DNA of 64,000 nt, taken from contig JAGYXB010000961.1 in NCBI GenBank assembly GCA_022495005.1, positions 62,001 to 126,000 of the forward strand. The letters run 5' to 3'. Below, one piece after another: positions 37,331 to 49,359 of this stretch (position 1 is the stretch's first letter; every line of letters starts with the position of its first letter). Source of the stretch: Rhyacophila brunnea (Eukaryota > Arthropoda > Insecta > Trichoptera > Rhyacophilidae). The position numbers and the translations under genes were made by a program. A model generated the notes under the pieces. It was not told the origin of the DNA. It did no database searches and saw only the letters and a program-made list of their open reading frames with translations.

Positions 37331-37950
37331 CCCCTGCTGAGGCATGGTCTAAAAAGATGATAACTATGCGACGCGCTGATTGTGCTAATGACGCGTGCCG
37401 AACGTAACATAATTTGTCATAAAAATTCAACATGCGTCCATTTAGTGCTATATTTATTTTATATTAGCAATACATAATAATATCGTCACTGTTCTGGCAG
37501 AAGACACTAATTCGAAAAAATGACATATTGAGTTTGCTATACCAAAATGTTCCTTATTTCAAACTTTACGATCTGGAAACCTTTTTAATAAATAAACAGT
37601 CTTTATTTTAAAGTCATTCCTTTTACGATTACTTAATAAACTCATATGATAGACCATTTCAAACATCTTAAAAGCTTCAAAGTCAAATTACTCAAAACTA
37701 GTATTCTCCAGTTAGTGTGTTCTGCCAGAACAGAGACGATAATATATTCATTGACATGTTTGCTTTTTCGAGTACAGACATAACGTTTTTTAGTCATCTT
37801 TACACAATATAAGAATATATTCTTACGACGCCGTCACAAAAAATCGACGTGCTCTCACCTAGAATGCCGCTCGGCGATTGGCGACGATGCGAAATTTCGT
37901 CCCACCTATTGTTGAAAATTATTTGCCGTTTCACTTATGTATGCTCTTAA
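37331..37950 (-). repeat. Dispersed repeat Z, copy 4; right arm, interrupted
   Basis: It begins ctgaggcatggtctaaaaag and ends ccgtttcacttatgtatgct. Inside, at 37484-37738, is a separate 255-bp TIR element. Removing it restores the sequence order seen in the copy at 21221-21585. Confidence 0.82.
37484..37738. mobile_element. MITE nested in repeat Z
   Basis: The left end cgtcactgttctggcagaag and the right end, read in reverse (cgtctctgttctggcagaac), form a TIR of about 27 bp with two mismatches, both continuing into acactaa. Direct copies of ataatat flank it (37477-37483 and 37739-37745). The paralogous repeat at 21221-21585 lacks it and has one ataatat-type site, which defines the insertion. 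The 255 bp carry no ORF of note. Confidence 0.9.
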
Positions 37951-38802
37951 CTAGGTATATGCTCAATATATATATAGGTTGAACACTTCACAGGCATCTA
38001 TTATCACATACATGGAATCCTCTCACGGGCTAGAGTCACCGTGAAAATATCTAGGGATATAATAATCTGTACTTATAGAAGATAATATAGCATAAATGTT
38101 CCACAAAAATACCATAAAATATCGATTTAATGATGTGAACAATTACAAATTCATGTTATGTCAACTTTTATAATATTGTGGGAATTTAGCTAATTCTTAA
38201 AAAAACACAACAAATCTAATCTAATCAATACTTAATCTAAAAGGCATCCTTTATTTATTTATATGAAAATATCTCTGAATATAGTATTAATTAACCATAT
38301 AACATAATACTGTTAGTGATTGTAGATTCAAGTCTACCAGATGGGAATATTTAATATTAAAAAATGACTGTATTTTAAATTGTGCATCAGTGCTTATGGT
38401 GTAACTAAATCTGGAATAGCTAAAAATCAATAATGATTATTGATTTATTCACCAAAATACTGATACGTCGACTTTGTCGGGATCTATATAGTCAGTGGGC
38501 ATAGTGCAGGTGAAGAAAAACTACCGATATAGTGGTACAACTAGTTTTATTATAATATTAAGTTATTTATTTCCGGTTTATTAATATTGTACGTATAAAT
38601 AAATGAAACAGTCAAATAAATTGATTGTTACAACAGGGCGTAAGTATAAACTCGTTTCAATCGCAGTTTGGACGCATCTCTCATTGCGGTATTATTTCTC
38701 AAGCTTTTATTATTATGGTTGCGATTAGTTACACGTCAAATTAATAACTGTTTTTTTAATTTTAAATTAATTATTTTAAGTTTTGTATTATTATATTTGA
38801 GA

Positions 38803-38890
38803 TGGAATGGAATAGTAAAAAACTTAAATCCATTAGAATTTAAATTCAAATTCCATCAAGTACCTTCGGTCGATAGTATTAATAATATAA
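38803..38890 (+). repeat. Penelope-like terminal repeat fragment, copy 3
   Basis: It starts atggaatggaatagtaaaaa and ends ccttcggtcgatagtattaa, the same order as 26660-26753 in reverse. The hammerhead-like motif is not present upstream of this copy. Confidence 0.6.
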
Positions 38891-39645
38891 TAATAATAAA
38901 CTAAACCATCCAGAATCTAATCATCGTTTTTGCATTCAACGCTAAAAACAGGAAACTGTTAGAGATATTTTAAAAATAATATTTTTTCAGACAAGCGTTT
39001 AACTCATATAATGAATTCGACAAACTCAAGGGAAACGTTTATTATAGCTAGCAAACGCTGTCGTAGTACCTACAATATTATAAAATATTGCAAAGTATAC
39101 GTTAATTCAACATTATTATGTAACTATAATAAATTTAAATAAAGGTAATTACGCAATTTTAATAATGCCACCGCAGTAAAGATGACATAAAAATATGATG
39201 TTGTTCTAAATATATATAGATATTTAATTTTAAAAAAATATTCTGTTAAATTCTTTTTTTAGAGAAAGTATTAGGTTTGGAAGGTTTTTATGCGATATAG
39301 ATTTATTGACACAAAATACATAGTATTTCAGTCTTGAATAAGACATTATTTAAACGACGTCAGAATTATCTCGATTTGAATCCATAGTTCACCGATAACC
39401 CAGCCGTTGCTGTGATGTTACTTTAGGTGACGCAGCCTTTTTCATTGCAAATATTTCAGTTAATATGCGCTTCGTCATCTTCATAATTTAGCTATTTATA
39501 GAATCATTAATATTAAATTTCAATAAAATTTGTAATTTTCAAAATCGATATCATTATCCTGTAAATACTTTTCTGCTACATTTCTCTCTTATCTATAATA
39601 TATAATAGTAATATTATCAATATCGTACGGTAACTGTAGATGACA

Positions 39646-39905
39646 TCACCGGAACGGACGCATTTTTTTGGAATGTTTAATTAATATATTATACTTTATA
39701 TATTGTGTTACATCAGACTGAACAGGTGAATTGAAACGATTACGAGCGTTAGGAGTTGTCAATGGACGCAAACCAGTTTTGTCAGCGCCTGGGCAGTCTT
39801 CAAGCAGAGCGGAGATGGTTTCTTGCCATGGATCTTCAAGTGGAGGACCATCAAACAACCTTGCGGTGGTATTGTCTGGATTCAATACCACCAACAACCA
39901 ACTCT
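39646..39905 (-). other. Candidate exon or domesticated fragment, unidentified
   Basis: A minus-strand frame reads WLLVVLNPDNTTARLFDGPP, then LEDPWQETISALLEDCPGAD and on to RNRFNSPVQSD before an AT-rich tail and stop. Composition is protein-like (W, P, D, E, G present; little I/K/N bias) and GC is well above its surroundings. Just upstream in the minus sense, at 39938-39946, the DNA reads caggtaagt, a perfect splice-donor consensus, after an open frame ending ETAKILVRSRKI. I do not recognise the family. The opposite strand is open too (39731-40000), so strand is not certain. It could be an exon, a processed pseudogene or a transposon remnant. Confidence 0.3.
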
Positions 39906-40118
39906 GCCACCTGATTAGATTAGATAGTCTGCCAACTACTTACCTGATTTTGCGCGAACGTACCAGAATTTTTGCTGTTTCAATATTACAATGTATGTAA
40001 CATTCTTGTTTTTAATCTATAAGCAGAATACGTACCCTAAGAATAATGCAGCCCTTAAAAATATTTTTAAATTCTTCTCAATACATTTTTTCAATTTAAA
40101 ATGTATCGTATGTACGTC

Positions 40119-40280
40119 AAGCGTCGGCTTATAATGTCGTGGATCCCAGGTTCGAACCTGGGTTGAACACACATATATTTTTTTACAGTGTATGTTAGGA
40201 GTCAGAACTTTGACCTAATAGGTTGATCAAGTGGCTAATATACATTTATCGTAAAAAATAAAAATCTATTAATACAAGAA
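40119..40280 (+). mobile_element. tRNA-derived SINE (family S), copy 4, truncated
   Basis: The head aagcgtcggcttataatgtc, B-box caggttcgaacctgggtt and body words tatgttaggagtcaga and cctaataggttgatcaagtg are present. The conserved 3' end is missing. Confidence 0.72.
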
Positions 40281-40731
40281 GGTGTTCTTCAACATCTTTC
40301 GAACATTACAAATTATCAAATCAAGATAAATATCTTCCTCCCTATTTTTAATATTTATGATATTATTATTAGTATATAATATGTAAATTATCCCTTAGTA
40401 TTTGTGACTATTCATGTTTTAATTGGTTAGATTTTTTAAATAAATAAAAAAATACCTAATAATTAAAAAATACGGTGAGAACAGCATGCGGTCTGATCTG
40501 TAAAACAACGTCCATTTTAAACTTACTCTGACGTAAGTGGAGTATACGAATTTTCAAAACGATTTGGTTAAATACCTACACCTATTGTCATCCTACACAA
40601 TAAGTACAGCAGCTTGGGTGAATAAACAACGAATGAGTGCTAAATATTAGGGACATACACAGGGTTATTATGCTTACGGCTCTCCAGTATGTTTCGAGTA
40701 CGAACTAACGTTTTAGAACTCATGGTACAGA

Positions 40732-41040
40732 CAGAAACTTTCCATGGGGCCAGGCAAGTCATGTGTTGTTTAAGGGCGGCAAATTAAAGAAAAGTTGTAA
40801 ATATTACTTTATAACTTTTTTAGAGTAGATTCTACGTAGATGATAATTTTTGCATGTGGCGCTAATGGATACTGCTAGCTTTAAATTATAGTGTATATTC
40901 TTTAAGACAGATTGCATTATCTAATAAAATAATCAAATTTAGTAGGGAAAGCATATAAGTATTTAAACATTAAGGCGATAAAATTGTGTGCAACTATTTG
41001 AGTCTGCATATGGCCGGTACTTTATCCAGGGACATTACTG
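40732..41040 (+). mobile_element. hAT-like MITE family 1, copy 4, decayed
   Basis: The left end cagaaactttccatgggg and right end ccagggacattactg are mutated versions of the family ends. It shares gggcggcaaatta internally. Flanks ggtacaga (40724-40731) and ggtaccaa (41041-41048) agree at 6/8. It is 309 bp, older and more deleted than the others. Confidence 0.65.
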
Positions 41041-41044
41041 GGTA

Positions 41045-41344
41045 CCAATGACATTAATATGAACGAAGCATCTGGGAAAAAAAATGACATTCACTTTTTT
41101 GTCGGGTCTGCCGAATGGCATAATCTGTTCTAACCCCATTACAATAAAGGTGATGTTGCTATAAATTCTCAATGCTTTTTGTCGGGTCTGCCGAATGGTT
41201 TGGATCGAACGGGTTCGCTCAAATTAACATTGACACTAGAAACACTGTTCTAACGACATTACAATAAAGGTGATATTGCTATAAATTCCCAATGCGTGAT
41301 ATCGCATAATATAAATTGCGTGACGTCTACCTATGCATGTGCGA
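41045..41344 (+). repeat. Dispersed repeat Y, copy 2
   Basis: Same as 17203-17503, with both internal units preserved. It starts within five bases of the right end of hAT MITE copy 4. Confidence 0.78.
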
Positions 41345-41866
41345 TAATATTTTCCACAATTTAGCAATGCTGATAATATGGTCACGTTAATAATAAATGT
41401 TGTTATTTTCCAATTTCCGATTTAAGCCAATAAGTCCATATGCGTGTGGCATTCATAAACTCATATCCATTATGTTGTAAACCTCTGTCATATTAAAAGA
41501 ATGTTGTTATTATTATGGACACACCGTCGCATCGCATTGGTCCGATATATATTTTTTTTACTTCTCACGAAGCATTCCAAAAATCGACGCTCATTATGAT
41601 CCGCTTGACTGGCAGACACACTTCTTTACTTCCAACAAAGCGTTTTGTGCTGAGCGATCAACTCATTTTAACTAATCTTAAGTCCATATGCAAAGATGTC
41701 ATAGTTACGTCAAGGTTAAACAAACTAATAATTATGTACGCGTTGCATAGTCGACAATTATGTCATTTTATATTCTTCGGTTTATGCTACTGAAAATGCT
41801 GCCATTTTAAAATTCACATACAATGGCAAACGTATGAAAACTGCACAATATAAATTTAAGAATTAA

Positions 41867-42367
41867 AGGTGTCCCTCGAAAAGGGGTCTATATGCAAAAA
41901 CTAAATTTTACAGGACAAAATAAACAACAATAATTTTAGTGATTTATGGTACCTACCTATGATTTTTTAAGGCAAGAATGTCAATAATTAAAAATACATA
42001 TAACCATTCTTCTTCTTCAACCATGTCCGATCCTAATAGGATCATATGGGCCTCCACAGAGTAGAGGTTTGTATTAACAGATTTTGTTTTTTACGAGAAA
42101 TGGATGTTAGTCACTTGCTCAACCTATTAGGTCCATACCCTGACTCACACACAAATTGAAAAACAATATGTGTACTTGCCAGACCCAGGATTCGAATCTG
42201 AGACCCACGGCGTGATAGTCCAACGCTTAAGCCACGCGGCCACCGTGGGTGTACCTACATATAACCATACATCATTGAAATTATTGTAATTAATTTATTT
42301 AAGTGTGTTTCCTCTCTCCTGTAAAATGTTGGTTATTTCATATAGATGCCTTTTCGAGGGACATCTT
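41867..42367. mobile_element. TIR element (MITE) hosting a SINE
   Basis: The left end aggtgtccctcgaaaagg then tctatatg matches, in inverse, the right end agatgtccctcgaaaagg then tctatatg. A further inner pair ttttacagg is also shared. Without the inserted SINE (42008-42268) the element is about 240 bp. The TSD is not clear. No coding capacity was seen. Confidence 0.8.
42008..42255 (-). mobile_element. tRNA-derived SINE (family S), copy 5, full length
   Basis: Perfect 13-bp target duplications tacatataaccat (41995-42007 and 42256-42268) bound the element and set its size at 248 bp. Minus-strand order: cacggtggccgcgtggctta (A-box region), gcgttggactatcacgccgt, gattcgaatcctgggtctgg (B-box), body, then cctattaggatcggacatgg and a short A/G-rich tail. 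The head is class II-like (Ser/Leu) in appearance, but the arms do not fold cleanly. The duplication length points to LINE-type target-primed insertion. Confidence 0.9.
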
Positions 42368-43599
42368 CAAAAATAGAATAATCATTATTAGAAATATTAA
42401 TTAAAAAGCTTAACCAGTAGTATAATTAATAAATTCACATCGCCGATACAGTGTCTCTAGCATTGGCACCATACTGTTTCATTTGCAAGTATTGGAACAT
42501 TACGCCAGTTGACGCATGCATACAAATATATAAAACGGGTTAAGTAGTTTGTGTAATAATATTTATTATAAGTTAAAAAATAGTACTAATTGTCTTTTGT
42601 GTTTGCTTAGATAATCGATGCTATACAAAATTTTACTTTAACGAACATTAGTAAACGACATTCAATATTATATTAGGTATCTGTCATATGTGTTTCTAAA
42701 ATCCACCAATGTATTATAGCATAAGTGTCACTAAGTACCTATTTACCCCTTATATTCTTGCTGGATTATGTAAAATACGATTAATGTGCATATTATTTTA
42801 ATTTTAAAAACTGGTATTAATTCTATAAATAATGTCAAAGACAAGCCACACATACACTACATAGCGACATAATGGCTGAGGATCGTGACACGAATTATTT
42901 GGCAGCTGTCGGCAATCCGTATCTACCGCTTAGCTCCACCCCTCACGGCAATCAGCTGCACGTAAAACCTGTCAGTGGAAAAACTGTCGCACTCTTGATT
43001 TTAGTCTCTCCATCTGGAAGGAACTTTCCCATATCCTCTCCAATGAGTTTTCCTAGGTTGTAATCCTCTTTGGAGGTCATAAGACCAAGCAAAGGATAGT
43101 CGACTAAATATGTCACCAGCCATATCGACTGACCCTTTGATCGTGCTTCAAGGTTCAAAACAAAAAAAGAGAAATATTATACCTATTAATATTATTTAAC
43201 TCCGAAAATCTGCCAACAATTTCTACTTCCCATATACTTACCTAGATATTTACAATTTTATTTTTGAATTATCATAATTTTTTATATTATTCAGTGAGAA
43301 CAAAATTAATATATAGAAATACGTCTAGTAACTGCCTCAAAATAGACCAAAACATATTTGGTACTTACATATTTAATAATAGTTTGTTCTATGTAACAAA
43401 TATATACACGCATAAAATGAGACTGCATTTTGTAAAGGATTTCGTGTGAGAAAGCTACTGTACTTATATCTTGAATGTGCGCACAGGCCTCGAAATGGAC
43501 AGGAACGCACCGAAGCGTAGTTCCGGTTCATGAAATCCCCGAGATTATCGCTCCGTATCGTGACAAAAATAAGTTGACCACCTTAGCTTACCTAGCTGG
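42368..43599. other. AT-rich stretch with one unusual ORF
   Basis: Nothing is recognised apart from the protein-like minus-strand ORF at 42952-43158, described separately. A tight cluster of plus-strand ORFs at 43264-43723 is AT-driven. Confidence 0.35.
42952..43158 (-). other. Candidate exon or fragment, unidentified
   Basis: The frame reads NLEARSKGQSIWLVTYLVDY, then PLLGLMTSKEDYNLGKLIGE and DMGKFLPDGETKIKSATVF to a stop. The amino-acid usage looks like real protein. Upstream in the minus sense is a pyrimidine-rich tract (tttctctttttttgttttg) followed by aag, acceptable as a splice acceptor. I do not recognise the family and see no partner exon. A retrotransposon remnant is an equally good reading. 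Confidence 0.28.
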
Positions 43600-43765
43600 C
43601 CATATATTTTATAAACATACTTACATAAAATTAGGAAAATATTTGGTTCTTGTCTATTTAGTGGAAGCCAGCGGCAAACAAATTTTGAAAATATCCGATA
43701 TACTTGATTATTTGTTAGGTTAGGACGGTTAGGTTATCATTCTTGAATTTCGCGAAAATCGCCTG
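43600..43765 (+). repeat. Dispersed repeat family X, degraded copy 3
   Basis: It shares gccagcggcaaacaaatttt, tacttgattatttgttaggt and tcattcttgaatt with the copies at 4772-5142 and 25673-26026. Both ends are missing. Confidence 0.5.
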
Positions 43766-46241
43766 GCTCCCAGCGGAAAATTATCGTAAAATATTCCATT
43801 GCAAGCACTGTGTAGGTACGCATCAAATATGGCTGTATGTTGAACACAGAAATATGGGATTTTATTTTTACGCTGGTAGAATATAACTAAAAACCGACTT
43901 TCTATTGTAGTCAAACCAATGACTGATTCGTTGAATTAAGAAGCAGATAATGTTGATGATATAAACTAAAACGAACAATCAATTTTGAATATTATTCTTT
44001 TGAAACATGCTCTGGAAATCAGCTTACGAAAGAGTTCAATGTACGCAATCGATGAAAACAATCTATAGGTATAAAAAAGTCTTGAAAATGACATGATTAA
44101 TAAATCCATTAACACCGCTCCCAATGTTATTAAATTGAAGTTTGTTCACAGTTGAGGCTTTGATTCCGCCGCGCTTGTTAACACTTAGCCTGCCGACATT
44201 TTTTTTTTAATTCCGGTTTATTTAAAAAATCATTATGATAACTAATTCCACCATATGGCAACCATAAGATTTACTAGTAAATATAGTATAATCTGTCAAA
44301 TATCTCAATTAAGGCCAACGGATATAAAGGTATCAAGATACTATCTGATTAGTATTTGTAGAAATACGTAATTGAGAGGATATAACAACATAAAATTCCT
44401 TGCCAGCAGAATTAATGACAATACGAAAAAGCGGTGGCGACGATACCTACCCTTTAACAATCTAAAGGCATTTCAAATATTAAAAAAATAGCAACAGAGC
44501 CATCTGCAGGAGTATTGAATTTAACATTCACCTACACATAAATTAATATATACTGTATTCAAGTCTATTGAATATTTCACTAACACACACAAATAAAGGC
44601 TTGAGATAATCCAATGTTGTTTTATAATATGTAGTTTGATACTATTTGTCCTTGATCATTTTATGAAACGTGTCATGCTTTCAACGCCTACCTTTGCATA
44701 TAATAATTATGTATGATTACGTTATTTTACGCGTAACGGACTGGTGGTCTATTGGATAAGAAGACCAACTAATTAGGCTGTAGTTTTTTTAGCGCAAGTT
44801 TGGTTTGACATATTTTTTTTTTAAATAAAATATCTATTTTATGATAAATGTAAATTATATCAATATATATGACTGTCCTATGAATTTTTTCATTTAATTA
44901 CAATAGTCTACTTTCCTTCAACATGCACTTTTTGTCACTGCGAAGAAGTGATGTGACTTCGAAAATCACATGATGAAATGTTAAAGCCCAATGTGAAGGC
45001 CATTATCAACAAATTTAATATTACACGAAAATACTTTGAATCTATTTAGAAAATCTGGAGTAAAATCAACAAGTTTATATTCTTGCTAGAGCTTAGGTAT
45101 TTGAACTGATAATCAAAGTACAAAATGAAAAAAAAATGTAAAGACAATGAGTAATGCACCTAACTTACAGATTGTCCTATCTAAATCTAACAGTTATCTG
45201 GTATAAGATACTTGAAAAACTGTTCAGTATTATAGCCACCAAACTGATCAAAAGATATTTTTGGTCCAATTTTAGACTCTAACTACAGATAATCATTTTA
45301 ATACCTAACTAGAAAGTATACATGTATAACACTCTAATAGCGTCAACACGGCTTAACTCGTTAATTAATATCGAAAAAGGCTATATAAATAATGAAGTTT
45401 ATAAATGATAAACCATCACATACTTAGTTTATTAGGTTATTTGTAAGCTTATCACACCAATCTTCGAGATGATCCAATTGGTCTCTGAATCGATATGTGT
45501 AATAGTCATTTATGACTGACAGACTGACTGAGTCCACGTGTCGTGAAGAGTTCATGTAATTTAGCCAGAACATAGGCATACAAAAGTGTAGTGTAGATGA
45601 ACCAACATAAGGTTGACAAAATAAGAAGAAGAAAACCAATAAGTGTCAAGCATTTTATTTGGATGATGCAGTGACATGCTATAATTGATAGCGTTAGATT
45701 TTTTTAAAATTAAACCAATGACAGTAAGGGTTTTAAATGGTTGTTTATTTGTATGGCATCGAAAAATAAAAAAGATTGTTGTCTAAATGTAAATACGTAT
45801 TTAAGAATAATTGTAATGAATCCTAATATGTTTGCGTAAGCACATTAATTTGTATTAGGATTTGACTAGGATATTCACATTGAAAAATTAACACTGTTTA
45901 ATATTTTTTTATTAAATTGTGGAATTTTTACATACCTAATCTAATAAATTAAATTTTAAAAGATTTTATTGCAGCTTCATATGCTCTGCAAGCTTCAAAA
46001 ATTTTAAAAGCTTAAAATCAATTAATTAATCCTACCTAACAATAAATTAAACAATGTAAGTATCACTTGTTTCAATGATTAACGATTGGAATCGCAAACG
46101 CGTGTTGAATCTTAGCATACTGACTAAGAAGGGCTTTGGTAAATACCATAATTCGATGTGATTTCTGTAATCATGAAAATGAAACGAAAGACATGTTTTT
46201 CTACGTTTTTCTGTCACATAATGTTAGATAAATCCGTCTAC
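43766..46241. other. AT-rich stretch, no supported gene
   Basis: A 71-codon minus ORF (45424-45639) ends FRDQLDHLEDWCDK, faintly like the LxxDLxxLxxWC motif of LINE reverse transcriptases, but it is too short to call. No RNA gene was seen. Confidence 0.35.
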
Positions 46242-46304
46242 TGCATTAATTGCATCAATTGCATCCATTGTATCCATCGCATCCATTACATCCATTGCAT
46301 ACAT
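46242..46304 (+). repeat. 9-bp minisatellite, seven units
   Basis: Seven tandem variants of tgcatccat run from 46242. In one frame they encode (CI[NH])n, which produces the 67-codon ORF at 46158-46361. That ORF has no other support. Confidence 0.88.
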
Positions 46305-47635
46305 TGTATACGTTTTATGATTTCTATATATTCTATACCAAATATATATATATGTCAATAAACCTTGTTACAATCTTTAAAATAGTAGTATTTAGTATAA
46401 GATCAATAGCTTCAATCCCAATCGAGAACTCCTACATAGATATCTAAATCCTTAATATTATTATTATTTAATATAATAGGCCAATGACAGGTTAATAATT
46501 AATCAATCGCATAACATAATATTTTGTCACTGTGTCAAATGGGTATTGACACGCCTTTAATGATTTATCATCTACCTATCTACCAAGAATTATGTTGTAG
46601 AATTTTCACATCACAACATTGTTCTAGTCTATTATAATTGATTGGTAATAGAGTTATAAAAAATGTGTCGTACTAGTCTTCCTCATCTATCGGTTCCTCA
46701 TGATTGAAGATCGTGACCCTTCTGAAATGCGTGAATTATTTTACTAATGATGTGAATTCGCTGTGGTGTTTTTAACGTAAAACTCCGAATTAATCTACAC
46801 TCTCTAAATAACTAACTGATAACTTCAGATACTTCAAGTAACTATTTGTAATTGAGAACTGCATATAATCTTAATCATTGTTTAGGTTAAGTTAAGTGTT
46901 TCGACTTACACTAAATACATTTTTATAATTTTTATACACGACCGAATTTATTTGTTAGAGCAATGTCTGCCAAACTTTTTTACCTGACGGCACACTGAGG
47001 TAGGAGAATTTATTTTGTGGCACATCAAATACAAATCTCCCCAACAAAAAAAAATATAGGAACTTCAAGTCTGCAGTAATTGTACTGTGTAGAAAAAGAT
47101 ACAGTGTCATGGTATTGAGCTTCATGTAAATAAAAGGAATTAGAATCATTTCACAGTGACAGTCAATACACGTGTTGGATTGTAATATGGACGATGATGA
47201 TAATAATATGACATAATAATAAAATTAAAAATAATATGTTTTTCAATCTCCACTACTACAACACTATATCTACATCTGCTACAATATAAAAGTATTATGA
47301 AAGCCATCAAAATTGCACTTTTTGTCCATATTCATTCAATAAAGTTTGATTCATAATCTCACTTACTTCTAAGCTGCATCAAAATTGATTTGCTTTAATG
47401 TGGATGATAATAATGGATATGGAGTATATAAAAAGTAGCGATTGTTGGATATCCTCTTCAACAAAGGTTTTGTTTGAAGACGACTTCTTTTAGAGCGTGG
47501 GTAAAATTTTGTATGTATGAACAGACCCTACAAAGGGAATATTACACATGAAGTTTTATATGGTTAGAAAGCGTATAACGTATTTAAATTATTAAGTTGG
47601 TATAATATTTTAAAATGTTTCCTCTGTTAATACTT
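46305..47635. other. AT-rich stretch, no gene seen
   Basis: At 46962 aatgtctgccaaactttttt with acggcacac after it resembles an eroded hAT terminus. Otherwise nothing was recognised. Confidence 0.35.
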
Positions 47636-48180
47636 ATTGTTTGAGACGGATTCTGCAGTTTTTGCACATATTATTCGGCGCAGACCGGATAGCCTGGAGA
47701 GATTGGTGGTTTTGGGTAACCTCCAGGTAAGGCGAAACCATAGAGGAATTAAATAAAAAGAGGGATAAGGAATCGGCTTTCTCACACAACTGAATGAAGC
47801 AGGCCAACAATAGCCGACAACTTACGAGAAATCGCGACGCGATAAAAAAAATGCAGGGCATCACGGAGGATTTACTTTGGTCATTATAAAGTACCCATAT
47901 AATGTAACGTTAACGTGGAAATTTTGCCGCAAATTGATTACCAGCCTGGATCACCACACTTTTTCACCATACTTGCCTGCTTCACCATACTTTATTATAA
48001 CCTGCCGCCCCTAAGGCGAAACAGAGGAAAGCGTCGACGCGCTGGAGCAACCAAGTAAAGGAGCTGACCGGGGCAGCATTCACTCATGCAAGGGATCGAG
48101 AGGTGTGGAAAGTCTTGGTCGCTCAAAAGATGAAAAAATCCAAGGTGGCCACGATCGATCCTCAGCCATGAGGGAATGAC
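47636..48180 (+). pseudogene. Non-LTR retrotransposon C-terminus in two pieces
   Basis: The first piece (from about 47640) reads FAHIIRRRPDSLERLVVLGN, like the GHIxRRxxxSLxKxVxxG segment near the end of LINE ORF2. The second piece (from about 48004) reads RWSNQVKELTGAAFTHARDR followed by EVWKVLVAQKM, like the RWxDQIKxLTG..A...DRxxWxxLV ending. Between them lie stops and about 120 bp of AT-rich sequence, probably a later insertion or decay. No catalytic domain is present. Confidence 0.7.
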
Positions 48181-48266
48181 CAACGACAAAGAGGAAGAAA
48201 ACTTATGGGACAATTAATGATATTATAAGAAAGTAAGTCTAGTAATAGGTAGTCAATATGTAATTT

Positions 48267-48287
48267 ATATATATATATATATATATT
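48267..48287. repeat. (AT)n microsatellite
   Basis: About ten at units in a row. Confidence 0.9.
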
Positions 48288-49359
48288 ATTTGTAATTTTC
48301 CCATAATTAACAAAACCAGTTTTATTCTAACGGACACCTAAAATTTGTAACAAACATTAATTATAACAAAATATGTTATGCATATATGTAAATTAATTAA
48401 ATAAAAAGCACAAAAATTTATGCTAAAACTTTACGTAAGTAGGTATTTGTTTTTTGAAGCGTTTTAAATGTATTTTTTTTTATATATTTTTGGTGTAATT
48501 GATAAAATTTAATTTTGTAAAAACTAAAAACATTAAACAATATACTAACTACTAATAATTAGTATACTAACAACATGTTATTTAAATAAAACAGATTATA
48601 AAAAACCTTACTTAAATCATGGCTAAAAATTTAAAAGTAAATAATTCTGACCTCATTCAATAAATGGGTATATATGTACTGTCTTCAAGTAAGTTTGTTA
48701 TTCATAATAATTAAGCTATCGTAAATACGCTATCGTCATAAATATATGATGGTTATGATTTGTTTATTGGTACAGTGCCGAACATAAAGTTTTATTCAAT
48801 TTGTAATTTATCATATCTATAATATTTCTGTGAAATTGATTATAATTTAAATAAATCATATTCTGATTGCTAATATGTCAATTTACTCTTGGCGACGCGA
48901 CGTAGTCAACGAATCCCATATTTATTAAATATAACAAAATAATATCAAACAAGTAAAAAAAGTAGTTGTTTAATTATTTTAATCAAGTGAATCACAGGTG
49001 CAACCTCATGGTGTAATATACCTGCCACTGGTTGACATAATTTCTCACGGGCCGATCGTGTGAATACTTCGACCCGCCTCGGCAGCGAGCAGTCAAGAAA
49101 GCCCCATCTCCTTCTGCTTCCCGCCGCCCCTGTTAGATTTAATCCCGCTCAGGTAAACGCAGGATCGATTCAGAAATAATATGGCCTATATCAGCTGACA
49201 TCGACACACTAATTAAATTAATTATATGATTTGAGTTTATTTATTTGATGTAAGTGAACATCAATTAACAAAAATAAGTAGGTCATTTATTCGTGAATCT
49301 TGAACCTTCTGTAATGGGACCGATTTTTTTTTTTAAAAACGGTACATGTTCAAACACGC
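48288..49359. other. AT-rich stretch, no gene seen
   Basis: A short GC-rich patch at 49070-49140 (cctcggcagcgagcagtc, cccgccgcccctg) is of unknown origin. No ORF or RNA gene was seen. Confidence 0.35.

Larger units (their letters stand above)
37951..40118. other. AT-rich stretch, mostly featureless
   Basis: Apart from the repeat at 38803-38890 and the unusual ORF at 39646-39905, I see no coding, RNA or repeat features. Confidence 0.35.

Noticed and set aside
45424..45639. FRDQLDHLEDWCDK as a reverse transcriptase fragment
   Set aside because: A single short motif-like stretch without neighbouring reverse transcriptase motifs.
46158..46361. Cysteine/histidine-rich ORF resembling metal-binding repeats
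   Set aside because: The CI[NH] repeats are a translation of a 9-bp minisatellite.
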